A DNA stretch of 64,000 bases. Source: an uncultured Burkholderiales bacterium (GTDB lineage Bacteria > Pseudomonadota > Gammaproteobacteria > Burkholderiales > Burkholderiaceae_C). Under the pieces are notes generated by a model. The model saw only the letters and a program-made list of their open reading frames with translations. It was not told where the DNA came from and did not search any database. Each line of letters begins with the position of its first letter. Position 1 is the stretch's first letter. This document shows positions 41,540-50,082 of this stretch, piece after piece. Where the stretch lies: assembly GCA_943908475.1 (NCBI GenBank), contig CALTTG010000007.1, positions 1 to 64,000 on the forward strand. The letters are read 5' to 3'. The position numbers and the translations under genes are program-made.

Positions 41540-42481
41540 TCAGTGATCGTGGTGATCATGACGACCCGTTGCAAGCGATGGGCTGCCCTTGCCCCAATAC
41601 GCCAGCGCCGCCCCCTCCTCGAGCGCCCCGCGCCGCTGAGGCGCATCCCAACGTTGCTTGGGCTTGGGGGCTCGGTCATACAGCGGGGTGACCTTGGGCA
41701 GGCTGGCCTGAATTTCTTGAATGCGGGTGCTGCTGGAGGGGTGGGTCGAGAGGAACTGCGGCGGCGCCCCCTTGCTGGCGGCGGCCATCTTTTCCCACAG
41801 GCTGATGCCAGCGCGCGGGTCGTAACCCGTCCGGGCCGCCAGCTCCATGCCAACCAGATCGGCCTCGGACTCGTCCTCCCGGCTGAACTTGAGCGTGAGC
41901 AGTTGCCCACCCATGTTCAGCAAGGTGTCGCCCGCGCTGCCCAGGCCCAGCAAGCCGGACAGCACGTTGGCACCAATGCGCGTGGCCGCGGTCTTGCCCA
42001 TGCGTTCACGGGCATGTTCACGCAGGGCATGCGCCATCTCGTGGCCCATGATCATGGCCACTTCGTCATCGGTCAGCTTGAGCTGCTCCAGGATGCCGGT
42101 GTAGAACACAATCTTGCCGCCCGGCATGCAAAACGCATTGAGCTCTTTGGAGTTGATGACGCTGACCTCCCACTGCCACTGGGGCGCGCGCTTGTTCCAT
42201 TCCAGCGCAAACGGGATCATGCGACGCGCGATGCTGCGCAAGCGCACCACCTGCGGGTGGTTGTCGGGCAAGAGCGCGTTTTGTTGCGCGGCCTGGCCCT
42301 GCATCTGGGCGTACTGTTGGGTGGCGGCCTGTTCCACCTGCTCGGCCGACACCAGTCGGGTGAAACCCGACTGTTTGCCCACCTCCACCCCCTCGCGAGC
42401 GTGCAGGGACACGGGCATGGCAAGCGCGGCAGCCGCCACGGCCAGCGACATCAAGGATTGGCGAACAGGCACAGCATTCAT
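41540..42481 (-). CDS. Periplasmic M48-family metalloprotease
   Basis: A 313-residue secreted zinc peptidase. Signal peptide (MSLAVAAAALAMPVSLHA) after the ATG at 42481; zinc motif HEMAH (147-151); third ligand region REDESEADLVGMELAARTGY; and the FLSTHPSSSTRIQEI segment typical of LoiP/YggG/BepA-like enzymes. Role: turnover or assembly control of outer-membrane proteins. The tail is His-rich (GRHDHHDH). It is followed upstream by the AmpG-like gene, same strand. Confidence 0.88.
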   Translation of the reverse strand: MNAVPVRQSLMSLAVAAAALAMPVSLHAREGVEVGKQSGFTRLVSAEQVEQAATQQYAQMQGQAAQQNALLPDNHPQVVRLRSIARRMIPFALEWNKRAPQWQWEVSVINSKELNAFCMPGGKIVFYTGILEQLKLTDDEVAMIMGHEMAHALREHARERMGKTAATRIGANVLSGLLGLGSAGDTLLNMGGQLLTLKFSREDESEADLVGMELAARTGYDPRAGISLWEKMAAASKGAPPQFLSTHPSSSTRIQEIQASLPKVTPLYDRAPKPKQRWDAPQRRGALEEGAALAYWGKGSPSLATGRHDHHDH

Positions 42482-42535
42482 CTTCAACACTCTCGCAAGG
42501 ATGCAACACACCGGCGGGGGCCAGGCCCCCACCCT

Positions 42536-44071
42536 TCAACGCACGTCATGGGCCAAAAGCATACGCCGGACATGAGGCAACAAGGCATAGGCCGGGAACG
42601 ACAGCAAGAACGTCAGGGCAAAGAAGCTGGCGTAACCCATTTGCTCGACCCCCAGTCCCCCGGCCCAGCCGGCCACCGCCCGTGAAAACGCGAAGATGGA
42701 CGACAAGATGGCGTACTCCGTGGTGGCGCGACGCTTGTCGGTGATGCCCATCAGGAAGGCCAGGAACGCGCCGGTGCCCAGGCCGCCCGTGAAGCTCTCC
42801 AAGGCGCTGGCGCCGTACACCATGAACTGAAAATTCAAGGGCACGTCGGCGCCCGGCACGAGCTGAGGCGCCGCAGAGGCCGCCGCGGCGTAGCCCAGGT
42901 TGGACAAGGCTTGCGCCAAGCCCAACACCCACAGGCCCTTGAACACACCGGCGCGGTCCACATACCAGCCGCCGACCAGCCCGCCCGCAATCGACAGCCC
43001 CAGCCCCACGTTCACCGACACCAGGCCGATCTGAGCAGGCGTGAACCCCGCATCCACCCAGAAGGGCTTGACCATGAAGCCCATGGCCGCATCGCCCAGC
43101 TTGAACAACAAGATGAACAGCAACACCGGGGCCATGCCCGACCGCCCCAACAAGCTCACCCACGCGCCAAACATCGGGCCATCGGCCATGGCCTGCGCGC
43201 CGGGCCGCTGCGCGGCCTTGACCATCAGCAAGCTGCCCGCCAACATCAAGCCCACCGGCAAACCGCCTTTGAACCACCACGTGCTGCCATAGGGCACCAG
43301 CCAATCCCAACCCAAGGCCTTGCCCAGCGGGTTGAAGACCGGCCACAGCAAGCCCAGCAAGACCAAGCCCAGGGCCAGCAGCCACTGAGGCTGCTGACGC
43401 AACAGACGCCACTCGGTGGCCAGCCCGCCGCCTGCGCCCTCGGGCCGCACAGGCACCACGTTGGAAGGCGGCGCCAACAAGGCCAGCAGGCCGTTGGTCA
43501 GCATGAGAGCAGCACCCGCCCCGTAAGCGGCCTGCCAGTTGGGCGCCCCCGGCACCCCCAGCCAGCCCGCCACCACCAACAGCCCCCCCGCCGCCAACAT
43601 GCCGACCCGGTACATGCCGATGCGCAGCCCGTTGGCCACGCCAAACTGGCCCGAGTTGAGCTTCTCGATCGTGTAGCCATCGGTCGCGATGTCATTGGTG
43701 GCCGACAGCACCGTGAACACGGCCAACAAGGCCCAGGGCCAGCTGGCACCAGAGCCCAGGGCGTCCGGGTTCATGGCCATGGTCGCCAACACGGCCGCCA
43801 TGCCCAGGTTGGCCGCCGCCATCCAGCGCCGGTGCGCCCGCCAGGCGTCCACCAGAGGCGCCCAGAGGAACTTGACCGTCCACGCCAGCCCCAGCAGGCT
43901 CAACAGCCCGATTTCAGAGGGCGAGGCGCCAGCTTGGCGCAAATGCACCGGGAACAAGTCATAAAAGACACCCAGCGGGAGCCCCTCCGAAAAATAGAGC
44001 AGGCCCACCCAGAACATGAAATGGCGGTAGGCAGGACGGGGGCTGGATGCAGCCTCGGATGCTTGAGTCAT
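42536..44071 (-). CDS. AmpG-like MFS permease
   Basis: A 511-residue, about 12-helix transporter of the PAT / AmpG branch of the major facilitator superfamily. The N-terminal signature FSEGLPLGVFYDLFPVHLRQAG, with LGLAWTVKFLWAPLVDAW, is typical of muropeptide permeases (AmpG), which return anhydromuropeptides to the cytoplasm for recycling and beta-lactamase induction. Members of this family also include acetyl-CoA transporters; with no ampD/ampC neighbours the substrate remains tentative. Confidence 0.78.
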   Translation of the reverse strand: MTQASEAASSPRPAYRHFMFWVGLLYFSEGLPLGVFYDLFPVHLRQAGASPSEIGLLSLLGLAWTVKFLWAPLVDAWRAHRRWMAAANLGMAAVLATMAMNPDALGSGASWPWALLAVFTVLSATNDIATDGYTIEKLNSGQFGVANGLRIGMYRVGMLAAGGLLVVAGWLGVPGAPNWQAAYGAGAALMLTNGLLALLAPPSNVVPVRPEGAGGGLATEWRLLRQQPQWLLALGLVLLGLLWPVFNPLGKALGWDWLVPYGSTWWFKGGLPVGLMLAGSLLMVKAAQRPGAQAMADGPMFGAWVSLLGRSGMAPVLLFILLFKLGDAAMGFMVKPFWVDAGFTPAQIGLVSVNVGLGLSIAGGLVGGWYVDRAGVFKGLWVLGLAQALSNLGYAAAASAAPQLVPGADVPLNFQFMVYGASALESFTGGLGTGAFLAFLMGITDKRRATTEYAILSSIFAFSRAVAGWAGGLGVEQMGYASFFALTFLLSFPAYALLPHVRRMLLAHDVR

Positions 44072-44159
44072 TTGCCGATTCTAGAGACGACAGCCCCTCG
44101 ACCAAGCCCAGGGGGAGGAATTCGGCCACCAAAGCCCAGCTCATCGAGGGATCTGACGC

Positions 44160-44186
44160 TCAAGCTCCTGGGCACCATGCCGATAA
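44160..44186 (+). promoter_or_regulatory. Sigma-28 (FliA) promoter of the second chemoreceptor gene
   Basis: TCAAG (44160-44164), 14-base spacer, GCCGATAA (44179-44186): an essentially perfect flagellar sigma-28 promoter 40 bases ahead of the start codon. Confidence 0.85.
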
Positions 44187-44226
44187 ACCCACCGTTGAGC
44201 CTCAAGATTGAGCTGGAGCCACTCCC

Positions 44227-45684
44227 ATGAACCTTCGCACACGACTCTGGATGTTGCCCATCGGCGCCGCCGCGCTGACCGCGGCCGGGCTGGTCACGGT
44301 GGCCATCATCACCGGACAGGCCACGGACTCGGTGAGTCAATTGAGCTCGCTGGGACGAGAAACCACCGAGCAGCAAGCGGCGTTCAAAGCCGCACACGAT
44401 GCGGCCCTGTCACACATCCACACTCTGCTGTGGGCCTGCGTGGGGATCGGCACCGGCATCATCGCCGCGCTGACGGCCTACGCCATGTCCACCATGTCGT
44501 ACCTGCACAAAGCCCTGGGCGCCGACCCCGTCGATCTCCGGGCCTGGCTGCAACGCCTCGCCGATGGCGACCTCGACCTGAACACGGGGGCCAACGGGCG
44601 TGACGACGAATCGATCAAGGGGGCCTTGCAGCTGATGAGTGAGCGCATGCGCGACACCATCGGCACCATCCGCAGCGCCACCGACTCCATCACGACCGCC
44701 TCCAGCGAGATCGCCAGCGGCAACCAAGACCTGTCGCACCGCACCGAAAGCACGGCCTCCAACCTGCAACAGACGGCCAGCTCGATGGAGCAGCTCACCG
44801 GCACGGTGCGCCAGAGTGCCGACTCGGCCACCCAAGCCAACCAGTTGGCCTCGGGCGCCGCCACGGCCGCCCAACGCGGTGAAAGCATCGTCTCGCAAGT
44901 GGTGGCCAACATGGCCGAAATTGACGGGGCCAGCCGCAAGATCAATGAAATCATCACCGTCATCGACGGCATCGCCTTCCAGACCAACATTCTGGCGCTG
45001 AACGCCGCGGTGGAAGCCGCCCGAGCCGGTGAACAAGGCCGGGGCTTTGCGGTGGTGGCGGGCGAGGTTCGCTCGCTGGCCCAACGCAGCGCCAACGCCG
45101 CCAAAGAGATCAAAACCTTGATCAGCGCCTCGTCTGAAAAGGTGGAGTCGGGCTCTCGCCTGGTGAAAGACGCCGGCAGCTCGATGCAGGAAATCTTGAC
45201 CAGCGTGCAACGCGTGTCGGACATCATTGGCGAGATCAGCGCCGCCGCCTCGGAGCAAAGCGACGGCATCGCTTCGGTGAATCGCTCGGTCAACGAGCTC
45301 GACCAGATGACGCAGCAAAACGCCGCCTTGGTGGAAGAGTCGGCCGCCGCGGCCGAAAGCCTGAAAGACCAGGCCGCGCGTCTGGCGCAGGCGGTCTCGT
45401 CCTTCAAGCTGGGAGCTGGCCATCTGGGCAGCGGCCTGGGATCGGCCGCCCGCACGCAGACCCACACCGTCATTCACCACGCCAAGGCCAGCAGCGCCCG
45501 CGCCACGGTCATCACCCCGGTGGCCGCACCGGTCAAGCCCGTGGAAAAAGTGATCCCCAAGCTGACGCACACCCCCTCCAGCAGCTCGACAGCAACCGCC
45601 GCCCCCGTGCACACGCCGCCGGCCGCCAAGCCGAGCCCGGCGGCCACCGCGCCCGCATCCGAGGACGATTGGGAAACGTTCTGA
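44227..45684 (+). CDS. Methyl-accepting chemotaxis protein with CheR-tether pentapeptide
   Basis: A 485-residue chemoreceptor with an unusually small periplasmic part: membrane helices at about 8-30 and 66-89 leave only some 35 residues outside. A HAMP-like region and the full signalling hairpin follow (tip VIDGIAFQTNILALNAAVEA). The C-terminus has a long Pro/Ala/Thr linker ending in DDWETF; the DWETF end is the CheR/CheB-binding pentapeptide. It is transcribed from a sigma-28 promoter. With so little periplasmic domain it may sense within the membrane or depend on another protein. Confidence 0.92.
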   Translation: MNLRTRLWMLPIGAAALTAAGLVTVAIITGQATDSVSQLSSLGRETTEQQAAFKAAHDAALSHIHTLLWACVGIGTGIIAALTAYAMSTMSYLHKALGADPVDLRAWLQRLADGDLDLNTGANGRDDESIKGALQLMSERMRDTIGTIRSATDSITTASSEIASGNQDLSHRTESTASNLQQTASSMEQLTGTVRQSADSATQANQLASGAATAAQRGESIVSQVVANMAEIDGASRKINEIITVIDGIAFQTNILALNAAVEAARAGEQGRGFAVVAGEVRSLAQRSANAAKEIKTLISASSEKVESGSRLVKDAGSSMQEILTSVQRVSDIIGEISAAASEQSDGIASVNRSVNELDQMTQQNAALVEESAAAAESLKDQAARLAQAVSSFKLGAGHLGSGLGSAARTQTHTVIHHAKASSARATVITPVAAPVKPVEKVIPKLTHTPSSSSTATAAPVHTPPAAKPSPAATAPASEDDWETF

Positions 45685-45712
45685 ACCGTCGAATCCTGTA
45701 GGCTACGGGGGC

Positions 45713-46588
45713 ATGAAAGTGCCCCCGTTGTCATTGCTGAAATTCGCCGCGAACCTGTCGTGGCTGTACACCGACCTGCCCTTTCTCGACCGCTTCGAGG
45801 CCGCTGCCGCAGATGGGTTCCAGGGTGTCGAGTGCCTGTTCCCGCATGAACACGACGAGGCCGAGATCGAAGCCCGGTTGCGCGACTTGGGCTTGAGCCT
45901 GGTCCTCTTCAACGCACGCCCCGGCGATTGGGCCCGAGGCGACCGAGGCCTCGCCAGCCTGTCGGGTCGAGAAGCCGATTTTCGACGCAGCATCGATGAG
46001 GCACTGGCCCGAGCCCAGCAACTCGGGTGCCCCCGGGTGCACGTGATGGCCGGGCTCTGTCTGGAGCCCACGCCGCAAGATCGGCTCGCGGCCAAGGAGC
46101 GCTACCTGCAACAACTGGCCTGGGCCGCTGGTCAGGCCGAGCAGGCAGGCCTCACCTTGATGATCGAGCCCATCAACCCCCGCGACATGCCGGGCTACCT
46201 GCTGCAGTTGCAGGCCGACGCCCATGCGGTGGTTCAGACCATCGGCTCGCCGGCCTTGCAGGTTCAGATGGACCTCTACCACTGCCAGATCGTGGAGGGC
46301 GACGTCACCATGAGGCTGCGGCAATACCTGCCCACCGGGCGGGTGGGCCACATTCAGATCGCCGCCGTGCCTGATCGTGGCGAACCTGGCAAGGGGGAGC
46401 TCTCCTATGAACATGTGCTTGAAGAACTGGTGGCGCTCGACTATGGTGGCTGGCTGGGCTTGGAGTACAAGCCCAGAGACGCTCGGCCGGGCGGCACATC
46501 CCTGGGTCTGCAATGGCTGAGTGATCTGCCCGACACACTACAAATGCAGCCAGGGATCCACGCTTCAGGACCCATTGATGCCCCGTGA
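45713..46588 (+). CDS. Hydroxypyruvate isomerase family protein
   Basis: A 291-residue TIM-barrel sugar isomerase of the Hyi / OtnI group: LKFAANLSWLYTDLPFLDRF at the start, HEHDEAEIEARL, HVMAGL, MIEPINPRDMPGYLL and QMDLYHCQIVEGD, then HIQIAAVPDRGEPGKGELSY, all features of the family with the metal-binding Glu and Asp. Hyi interconverts hydroxypyruvate and tartronate semialdehyde; the OtnI variant acts on 2-oxo-tetronate phosphate. The neighbours (a chemoreceptor and a lipase overlapping by 11 bases) do not decide which. Confidence 0.87.
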   Translation: MKVPPLSLLKFAANLSWLYTDLPFLDRFEAAAADGFQGVECLFPHEHDEAEIEARLRDLGLSLVLFNARPGDWARGDRGLASLSGREADFRRSIDEALARAQQLGCPRVHVMAGLCLEPTPQDRLAAKERYLQQLAWAAGQAEQAGLTLMIEPINPRDMPGYLLQLQADAHAVVQTIGSPALQVQMDLYHCQIVEGDVTMRLRQYLPTGRVGHIQIAAVPDRGEPGKGELSYEHVLEELVALDYGGWLGLEYKPRDARPGGTSLGLQWLSDLPDTLQMQPGIHASGPIDAP

Positions 46589-47462
46589 CGCCTCGCCCCA
46601 TTCAACATCTGTCGCTCAGGTGCCCCCCACCGTCGCCACGCGTGACGGGCTGAACCTCGTCACGACACACTGGCCCGCACTCACCCCGCTCAAAGGCGTG
46701 GTGGCCCTGGTGCATGGGCTGGGTGAACACGCTGGCCGCTACGCCCATGTGGCACGTCTGCTGAATCAACTGGGGTGGGCCGTGGTCGGTTACGACCACC
46801 GGGGTCACGGGCGCTCCCCCGGTGGCCGTGGCGGCCTCAAGCATGGCGACGACCTCCTGCACGACCTCGCGGCCGTGATCGACACCATCCGTGCGGCCTA
46901 CCCGGGCCAACGCTTGCTGGTGCTCGGGCACAGCTTGGGCGGGCTGGTCACGGCTCGGTTCGTCTCGGCCCTGGCCCACCCGTCCGAAAACGCCTTGTGG
47001 CAGCGCCCGGTCGACCTGTGCGTGCTGTCGTCGCCGGCCCTGGACCTGGGCATGAGCCCCTTTCAGAAGGGCCTGCTCAACAGCGTGGGGCGGCTCACCC
47101 CCGATGTCGCGGTGGGCAACGGACTCAAACCCGAGTGGGTGTGCTCAGACGCCTCCGTGGTCAAGAACTACGTCGACGACCCGCTCGTGCACGACCGCAT
47201 CACCGGCCGCCTGACCCGCTTCATGGTCGACGCGGTCGAGGTGGTGCACCAGCGCGCCAGCACCTGGACGGTGCCCACCTTGCTGCTGTATGCCGGCGCC
47301 GACCGATGCGTGAAGCCTGCAGGGGCCGAGCGATTCAGCCGCCAGGCCCCCTCTCAACTGGTCCAGACCGTGGCTTACCGCCACATGGCCCACGAGATCT
47401 TCAACGAACCCGACAAGGCCCTCGTTCTGGGTGATCTGCAGGCCTGGCTGATCAAGCACTGA
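46578..47462 (+). CDS. Monoacylglycerol lipase-like alpha/beta hydrolase
   Basis: A 294-residue hydrolase of the Hydrolase_4 group. LVHGLGEHAGRYAHVARLL, YDHRGHGRSPGGRGG and nucleophile elbow GHSLGG are diagnostic of monoacylglycerol lipase / lysophospholipase; the Asp in YAGADRCVKPAG and the His in YRHMAHEIFNE complete the triad. No signal peptide, so cytoplasmic. ATG at 46578 overlaps the upstream isomerase gene by 11 bases. Confidence 0.88.
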   Translation: MPRDASPHSTSVAQVPPTVATRDGLNLVTTHWPALTPLKGVVALVHGLGEHAGRYAHVARLLNQLGWAVVGYDHRGHGRSPGGRGGLKHGDDLLHDLAAVIDTIRAAYPGQRLLVLGHSLGGLVTARFVSALAHPSENALWQRPVDLCVLSSPALDLGMSPFQKGLLNSVGRLTPDVAVGNGLKPEWVCSDASVVKNYVDDPLVHDRITGRLTRFMVDAVEVVHQRASTWTVPTLLLYAGADRCVKPAGAERFSRQAPSQLVQTVAYRHMAHEIFNEPDKALVLGDLQAWLIKH

Positions 47463-47522
47463 GATGACGCGGCGGTTTTGCGGGATGATCGCGTCTTTGC
47501 ACGCGAGCATCCGGATTCCATC

Positions 47523-48080
47523 ATGGCCCTGAAAGCCACCATCTACAAAGCCCAGATCCAGTTGTCCGACATGGATCGCCATGTCTACGACTCGCCGTCG
47601 GTCACGATCGCCCGTCACCCTTCGGAATCGGACGAGCGCATGATGATCCGCGTGTTGGCGCTGGCGCTCGGCTGGCCGGCCGACACGTCAGAGGGCACGC
47701 TGGAGCTGGCCAAAGACATGTGGGAGCCCGATGAGCCCGCGCTGTGGCACCAGAACTTCTCGGGCGACATCCTGCACTGGGTGGAAGTGGGCCAACCCGA
47801 CGACAAGCGGCTGATGAAGGCTTGCGGGCGCGCCGAACGGGTCACGCTGTGGGCCTTCCAGAGCAGCACCCCGGTCTGGTGGGACAACATCGCCAACAAG
47901 CTCACCCGGGCCAACAAGCTGACGGTGTGGCAGGTGCCCACCGAGCAGAGTCAGGCCCTGGCGGCCCTCGCTTCGCGCAGCATGCAGCTGCAAGTGACCG
48001 TGCAAGACGCCACCATCTGGGTCAGCTCGGGCGAGCAATCGGTCGAGATCACCCCCGTCAAGCTCAAGGGCCCCGACTGA
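47523..48080 (+). CDS. yaeQ: YaeQ family protein
   Basis: A 185-residue protein of the YaeQ family: MALKATIYKAQIQLSDMDRH, HPSESDERMMIRVLALAL, then EPDEPALWHQ and HWVEVGQPDDKRLMKACGR, which carry the PD-(D/E)xK-like residues of this nuclease-fold family. Its biological role is unsettled; it was first found as affecting RfaH-dependent haemolysin expression. Length is normal. The gene stands alone between the lipase and the convergent fadD. Confidence 0.93.
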   Translation: MALKATIYKAQIQLSDMDRHVYDSPSVTIARHPSESDERMMIRVLALALGWPADTSEGTLELAKDMWEPDEPALWHQNFSGDILHWVEVGQPDDKRLMKACGRAERVTLWAFQSSTPVWWDNIANKLTRANKLTVWQVPTEQSQALAALASRSMQLQVTVQDATIWVSSGEQSVEITPVKLKGPD

Positions 48081-48099
48081 GCCCAAGGCCCGAGGCGAC

Positions 48100-49785
48100 T
48101 CAAGCCGGCGTCTTGTCTCGCAGTTCGCGGCGCAAGATTTTGCCCACCGGCGTCTTGGGCAACTCGGCCCTGAATTCCACCACCCGGGGCCGCTTGTAGC
48201 CCGTGAGGTGCTGCGCGCAATGGTCGCGCACATGTTGCTCGGTCAAGCCTGGGTTCTCCTTGACGATCACCAGCTTGACCGCCTCCCCGCTGTGCTCATC
48301 AGGCACCCCCACAGCGGCACATTCCAGCACGCCCTTGAGCTGCGTGACCACGTCTTCGACCTCATTGGGGTACACATTGAAGCCCGAGACCAGGATCATG
48401 TCCTTCTTGCGGTCGACGATGCGGAAATAGCCCTTGTCGTCCATGGTGGCGATGTCACCGGTGCGGAAAAAACCATCGACGGTCATCACCTTGGCCGTCT
48501 CGTCGGGCCGTTGCCAGTAGCCGGCCATCACTTGCGGCCCCTTGACCGCCAGCTCACCCGGGGTGCCCGGCGGCACTTCGTGTCCATCGTCGTCCAGGAT
48601 GCGCACCTCGGTCGAGGGCAAGGGCAAACCGATCGAGCCCGAGTAAGCCGTGGTGGTCACGGGCGTGCAGGTCACCGATGGCGAGGTCTCGGACAGGCCA
48701 TAGCCCTCGGCCACCGGGCAGCCCGTCTTGTCGCGCCAGAGCTTGGCGGTGGCCTGCTGAACCGCCATGCCCCCGCCCACCGACAAGCGCAAGTGGCTCC
48801 AGTCCACCTTGCCGAAATCGGGGTGATGCGCCATCGCGTTGAACAGGGTGTTGACTGCAGGGAAACTGTGGAAGCGATGCTTGCTCAGCTCTTTGAGCAT
48901 GGCCGGCAAATCGCGCGGGTTGGGGATCAGGATGTTGCACGAGCCCAGGCGCATGCCCAGCATCATGTTCACGGTGAAACCGAAGATGTGATACAGCGGA
49001 AGCGCTGCCACCATGGTGGGCTGCTCACCGGAGGGCACCTGGGCCCACATGGGCTGATTCCAGGCTTGCGACTGCAGCAAGTTGGCAATGATGTTGCGAT
49101 GAAGCAAGGTCGCGCCCTTGCTCACGCCCGTGGTGCCACCGGTGTACTGCAGCACGGCCACGTCGTCGTGCGTGGGCTGGGCCGGCTGCAGCTTCAAACT
49201 CCGCCCTCGGGCCAGCACCTGCTTGTAGGGCACGGCATGGGGCAACGAAAAGGCCGGCACCATCTTTTTGACTTTGCGCACCACGTGGTTGACGATGGCC
49301 CCCTTGAGCAGGCCCAGCGTGTCGCCCATGGCCGCCAACATCACATGCTGAACGGCCGTCTCGCCGATCACCTGCTGCAAGGTGGTGGCGAAGTTCTCCA
49401 GGATCAGAATGGCTTTGGCCCCGGAGTCTTTGAGCTGGTGCGCCAGCTCGCGGGGGGTGTACAAGGGGTTGACGTTCACCACCACCAAGCCCGCCCGCAA
49501 GATGCCCATGACCGCCACCGGGTACTGAGGCACGTTGGGCAGCATCACGGCCACGCGGTCGCCCTTGCTCAGACCCAGCCCCTGCAAGTAGGCGCCAAAC
49601 GCTTGCGAGTCGAGGTCGATGTCGCGGAAGGTGTAGCGTTTGCCCATGAATGCATAAGCCGGCTTGTCGCGATGGGTGCGGAACCCTTCGTCGATCAGCT
49701 CCACCAGGGATCGGTACACCGAGGGGTCGATCTCGGTGGGAACGCCGGGCGGGTAGTGCTTCAGCCAGATTTTGGATTCGCTCAT
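48100..49785 (-). CDS. fadD: Long-chain fatty acid-CoA ligase
   Basis: A 561-residue ANL-superfamily enzyme activating fatty acids to acyl-CoA. The ATP loop YTGGTTGVSKGA, the YGLSETSP motif and the C-terminal catalytic Lys region (TPVGKILRRELRD) are present, as is the hinge DRKKDMILVSGFNVYP. ATG at 49785 gives the usual start MSESKIWLKHYPPGVP. It converges with yaeQ and is preceded by a 297-base gap holding a 16-base palindrome, which may bind a fatty-acid-responsive repressor. Confidence 0.93.
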   Translation of the reverse strand: MSESKIWLKHYPPGVPTEIDPSVYRSLVELIDEGFRTHRDKPAYAFMGKRYTFRDIDLDSQAFGAYLQGLGLSKGDRVAVMLPNVPQYPVAVMGILRAGLVVVNVNPLYTPRELAHQLKDSGAKAILILENFATTLQQVIGETAVQHVMLAAMGDTLGLLKGAIVNHVVRKVKKMVPAFSLPHAVPYKQVLARGRSLKLQPAQPTHDDVAVLQYTGGTTGVSKGATLLHRNIIANLLQSQAWNQPMWAQVPSGEQPTMVAALPLYHIFGFTVNMMLGMRLGSCNILIPNPRDLPAMLKELSKHRFHSFPAVNTLFNAMAHHPDFGKVDWSHLRLSVGGGMAVQQATAKLWRDKTGCPVAEGYGLSETSPSVTCTPVTTTAYSGSIGLPLPSTEVRILDDDGHEVPPGTPGELAVKGPQVMAGYWQRPDETAKVMTVDGFFRTGDIATMDDKGYFRIVDRKKDMILVSGFNVYPNEVEDVVTQLKGVLECAAVGVPDEHSGEAVKLVIVKENPGLTEQHVRDHCAQHLTGYKRPRVVEFRAELPKTPVGKILRRELRDKTPA

Positions 49786-50082
49786 GCAGGCTCTCGGTGA
49801 ACGCCAGGAAAGCCCCATCTTGACCCGAAGCCGCACCCCCTTGAATCAGGGGTTCCCAGCATGGACCTGCGAAATTCATCACGCCCGGCCTTGCGCCTTA
49901 AAAATCGGTCAATCCCCCCGTTGATTTCGGCTTCTTGGCGTGCTGCAACGCACCATGATGAACGCACTGGTGCGCGGCATGCACCAGCAGCCGCCTCGGG
50001 CGACATGACCGGTCATGTTGCTGCCGTCAGGCGGACGCCCGAGGGCCTTCAGAGCAGTTTGCAGTTGCAGGACCCTCTCTCC
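49786..50082. other. Divergent intergenic region between fadD and a chemoreceptor
   Basis: About 300 bases without a credible gene. The frame of the chemoreceptor runs back through it, but the natural start is at 50083. It contains an A/T-richer patch (about 49895-49935) and the palindrome listed separately at 50003-50018. Confidence 0.6.
50003..50018. promoter_or_regulatory. 16-base palindromic operator candidate
   Basis: ACATGACCGGTCATGT is perfectly symmetrical. It sits 218 bases before fadD and 65 before the chemoreceptor gene. Size and symmetry fit a TetR-type site; no -10/-35 pair could be firmly linked to it. Confidence 0.5.

Noticed and set aside
49890..49930. A sigma-28 promoter for the Cache chemoreceptor (TTAAAAATC...GTTGATT)
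   Set aside because: The downstream box does not match GCCGATAA at any allowed spacing.
49861..50082. N-terminal extension of the Cache chemoreceptor
   Set aside because: The extra 74 residues are low-complexity and precede the normal short cytoplasmic start and first membrane helix; they also cover the palindrome.
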